From the NCBI GenBank assembly GCA_963966275.1, contig CAWZYQ010000170.1:1-7932 (forward strand): a DNA stretch of 7,932 nucleotides. Direction: 5' to 3'. How positions within the stretch are numbered: position 1 is the first letter of the stretch; each line of letters starts with the position of its first letter. Origin of the DNA: UBA10427 sp003500135. GTDB lineage: Bacteria > Bacteroidota > Bacteroidia > Cytophagales > Cyclobacteriaceae. Shown one piece after another: positions 6,390 through 7,932 of the stretch. A program made the translations under genes and the position numbers. The notes beneath the pieces are model-generated. The model ran no database searches, was not told where the DNA came from, and saw only the letters and a list, made by a program, of their open reading frames with translations.

Positions 6390-7142
6390 ATGAATAATTT
6401 TGATTGGAAAGAAGAGGAGCTGAAGCTATTTCGTGAAGCGGGAAGAAGAGCGGCAACCATTCTTTCTGAAATGATCAATAAATTGCATACAGGTATGTCA
6501 GCGCGTGTGCTGGATGAATACGCAGGCGAGCTGATGAAGAAGCTCGATGTCCAATCCGGCCCTCGTGAAGATGGATTTCCGGGCAATACCTGTATAAGTA
6601 TTTATCCGATCGTAGCCCATGGTGTACCTTCCAAGCGCATTATGCGCTGCGGCGATCTGGTCAATATCGATGTGGCTATCAATTATAAAGGGTATTATGC
6701 CGATTTGGCCTATACCCTGCCATTAGGTGAAGCCCGACCTGCTTATGAGCGCATTTGTCAGGCCGGAAAAAAGGCTTTGAGAAATGGAATCAGTGAATGT
6801 CGCGCCGGCAACGATATCGGTTCGATTGGAAAAGCTATGGAAAGCGCTGCTCGTAGTGATGGGTTTACCATTATTAAAAACCTGTGCAGCCATGGCCTGG
6901 GCAAATCACTCCATGCCCCCCCGTACAATATTTTCAATTATGATAGCGATGAGCAAGAGCCCCTTGAACTCGTTCCTGGCATGATGCTCGCGCTTGAGCC
7001 TTATGTGTCAAGCGGCGCCTGCCGGGCAAAGGAAACCGATAACGACTGGAATCTGACCACGCACAACAACAGTCATGTGGTACAATTTGAACACACCGTA
7101 CTGGTTACTGAAAACGGCCCTGAGATACTTACACTCCTGTAA
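6390..7142 (+). CDS. map: Type I methionine aminopeptidase homologue (M24A)
   Basis: This 250-residue cytosolic metallopeptidase should remove the initiator methionine from new proteins. The pita-bread fold is complete and the length is typical for a bacterial type I enzyme without extensions. All five metal ligands are present: Asp94 (NIDV), Asp105 (YYADLAYT), His168 (CSHGLGK), Glu203 (ALEPYV) and Glu234 (QFEHTVLVT). The substrate-side histidines His77 (AHGVP) and His175 (LHAPP) are also kept. Spacing between ligands matches E. coli Map closely. It departs from the usual sequence at SIYPIVAHGVP, where most enzymes have S-x-N-E before V-x-HGIP, and at HAPP where HEEP is common. It is not next to ribosomal protein genes, where the housekeeping map usually sits in Bacteroidota (from memory), so it may be a second, divergent copy. 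It follows a putative lipoprotein gene and converges with the SDR gene. Confidence 0.88.
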   Translation: MNNFDWKEEELKLFREAGRRAATILSEMINKLHTGMSARVLDEYAGELMKKLDVQSGPREDGFPGNTCISIYPIVAHGVPSKRIMRCGDLVNIDVAINYKGYYADLAYTLPLGEARPAYERICQAGKKALRNGISECRAGNDIGSIGKAMESAARSDGFTIIKNLCSHGLGKSLHAPPYNIFNYDSDEQEPLELVPGMMLALEPYVSSGACRAKETDNDWNLTTHNNSHVVQFEHTVLVTENGPEILTLL

Positions 7143-7147
7143 TTTGC

Positions 7148-7906
7148 TTAGTGTACATAGCTCCCGCTGTTGAAATCGAAAGTGCCCCCCGTTGAATGAT
7201 CAGCCTGACCACTGGCAAGAAACGAAAACAATGGTGCTATGTCTTCAGGCAATGGCAGGTTGGGCAGAGCAAGATCTTGGCTGAGATAATCTTCACCGTA
7301 TTTATCTATAAAATCCTGTGCCATGTCGGTTTTCACAAAGCCGGGAGCAACAATAAATGCCTTTATATTGTCTTTGCCATAAGCTCTGGCAATACTGCGG
7401 GTCAGTGCAACAACACCTGCTTTCGAAGCTGCATAGGCCATGTATTCTCTGGTATCACCCCTGAAGGCTGCCCTGGAAGCCACATTGATGATGCGGCCCC
7501 CACCGGTTTCTTTAAAATGAGCGATGGCTTTTTTGCATAAAAGGGCAACTGAGTTGAGATTGACATCCATGGTTTTCAGCCAATGGTCCATCCATTTAAG
7601 GTCGTCCGTATCAGGATCAGACTCAATGGCGATGGCTGCATTGTTGATGACCACATCCACTGATTTAAACGATTGCAGCGCCTCGTAAAACAACGATTCA
7701 GCTTCCATTGGTTCGCACAGGTCCGCCTGAAATAAATGTGCGCGGCTACCAAGCTCTTTTTTTACCTGATTGGCGTGATTCGCATTTTTATTGTAATGTA
7801 TGGCCACCGTAGCGCCATCAGCAACTAACTTTTTTGCAATTGCGGCCCCAATGCCTCTACTGGCGCCGGTGACCAGGATTTTCATACCTTTTAAACTGTT
7901 CGACAT
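7148..7906 (-). CDS. SDR-family NAD(P)-dependent oxidoreductase, FabG-like
   Basis: This 252-residue protein is a classical short-chain dehydrogenase/reductase. The cofactor loop TGASRGIG is at residues 13-20, followed by NNAA (88-91, usually NNAG). The catalytic tetrad is Asn116, Ser144, Tyr158 and Lys162 (YAASK at 158-162), followed by the PGFVKTDM loop (188-195). The C-terminal DHSTGGTFDFNSGSYVH has the usual TG-G-x-D-x-x-G SDR ending. No acidic residue is evident right after strand 2 (AIHYNKN), which favours NADPH. The family includes 3-oxoacyl-ACP reductases and many alcohol/ketone reductases; the substrate cannot be told from sequence, so I do not name it fabG. The ATG at 7906 fits the standard LKG start of the fold. 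An ATG at 7885 has an AAAAGG run just one base upstream, too close to be persuasive. It stands alone on the minus strand, converging with the aminopeptidase gene. Confidence 0.88.
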   Translation of the reverse strand: MSNSLKGMKILVTGASRGIGAAIAKKLVADGATVAIHYNKNANHANQVKKELGSRAHLFQADLCEPMEAESLFYEALQSFKSVDVVINNAAIAIESDPDTDDLKWMDHWLKTMDVNLNSVALLCKKAIAHFKETGGGRIINVASRAAFRGDTREYMAYAASKAGVVALTRSIARAYGKDNIKAFIVAPGFVKTDMAQDFIDKYGEDYLSQDLALPNLPLPEDIAPLFSFLASGQADHSTGGTFDFNSGSYVH

Positions 7907-7932
7907 AGAGTGTTTCAGTTAAAATCAATTTA

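Noticed and set aside
7196..7540. Plus-strand open frame of 114 codons
   Set aside because: It is antisense to the catalytic part of the SDR gene, including the region of YAASK and PGFVKTDM, and has no independent coding signal.

Overview
The window most resembles a chromosomal segment from a Bacteroidota bacterium, perhaps of the Chitinophagales/Saprospiria type. The reasons are gene content (a two-helix K+ channel with RCK domains overlapping a membrane-anchored spermidine synthase-like gene, a YccS-type FUSC protein), weak or absent Shine-Dalgarno sites before most genes, and AT-rich intergenic DNA between moderately GC-rich genes. This placement is inferred from protein style only; there is no rRNA or marker gene. 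I see no tRNA, rRNA, CRISPR array, transposase, integrase or phage gene. Six protein-coding genes account for nearly all of the window.

Layout. Positions 37-3067, minus strand: a two-gene unit of an EamA-type (DMT) transporter followed by a YccS/FUSC-type inner membrane protein, overlapping by 20 bases. Positions 3068-3264: an intergenic stretch densely packed with inverted repeats, including a terminator-like hairpin at the end of the next operon. Positions 3265-5701 (or 5716), minus strand: a K+ channel gene overlapping a membrane-bound spermidine synthase-like gene. Positions 5717-5808: a divergent promoter-containing gap. Positions 5809-7142, plus strand: a small exported protein or lipoprotein of unknown function, then a type I methionine aminopeptidase homologue 17 bases later. 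Positions 7148-7906, minus strand: an SDR-family oxidoreductase converging on the aminopeptidase gene with only 5 bases between stop codons.

How the parts work together. The left half is dominated by inner-membrane proteins: two likely transport or efflux proteins, a K+ channel and a polyamine-enzyme-like protein. Polyamines are known to block and modulate K+ channels, so the channel/spermidine-synthase overlap suggests a shared physiological role. The synthase-like protein, however, has lost two residues that normally hold the substrates, so its chemistry is uncertain. The right half looks like ordinary metabolic and maintenance genes.

The most unusual structure is not a gene. It is the 3094-3266 gap, where almost every base lies in an arm of an inverted repeat. 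It includes a perfect 19-bp repeat interlocked with a 9-bp repeat (pseudoknot order), and four alternating copies of a GAC(G)AAAACCG unit that can pair in two mutually exclusive ways.
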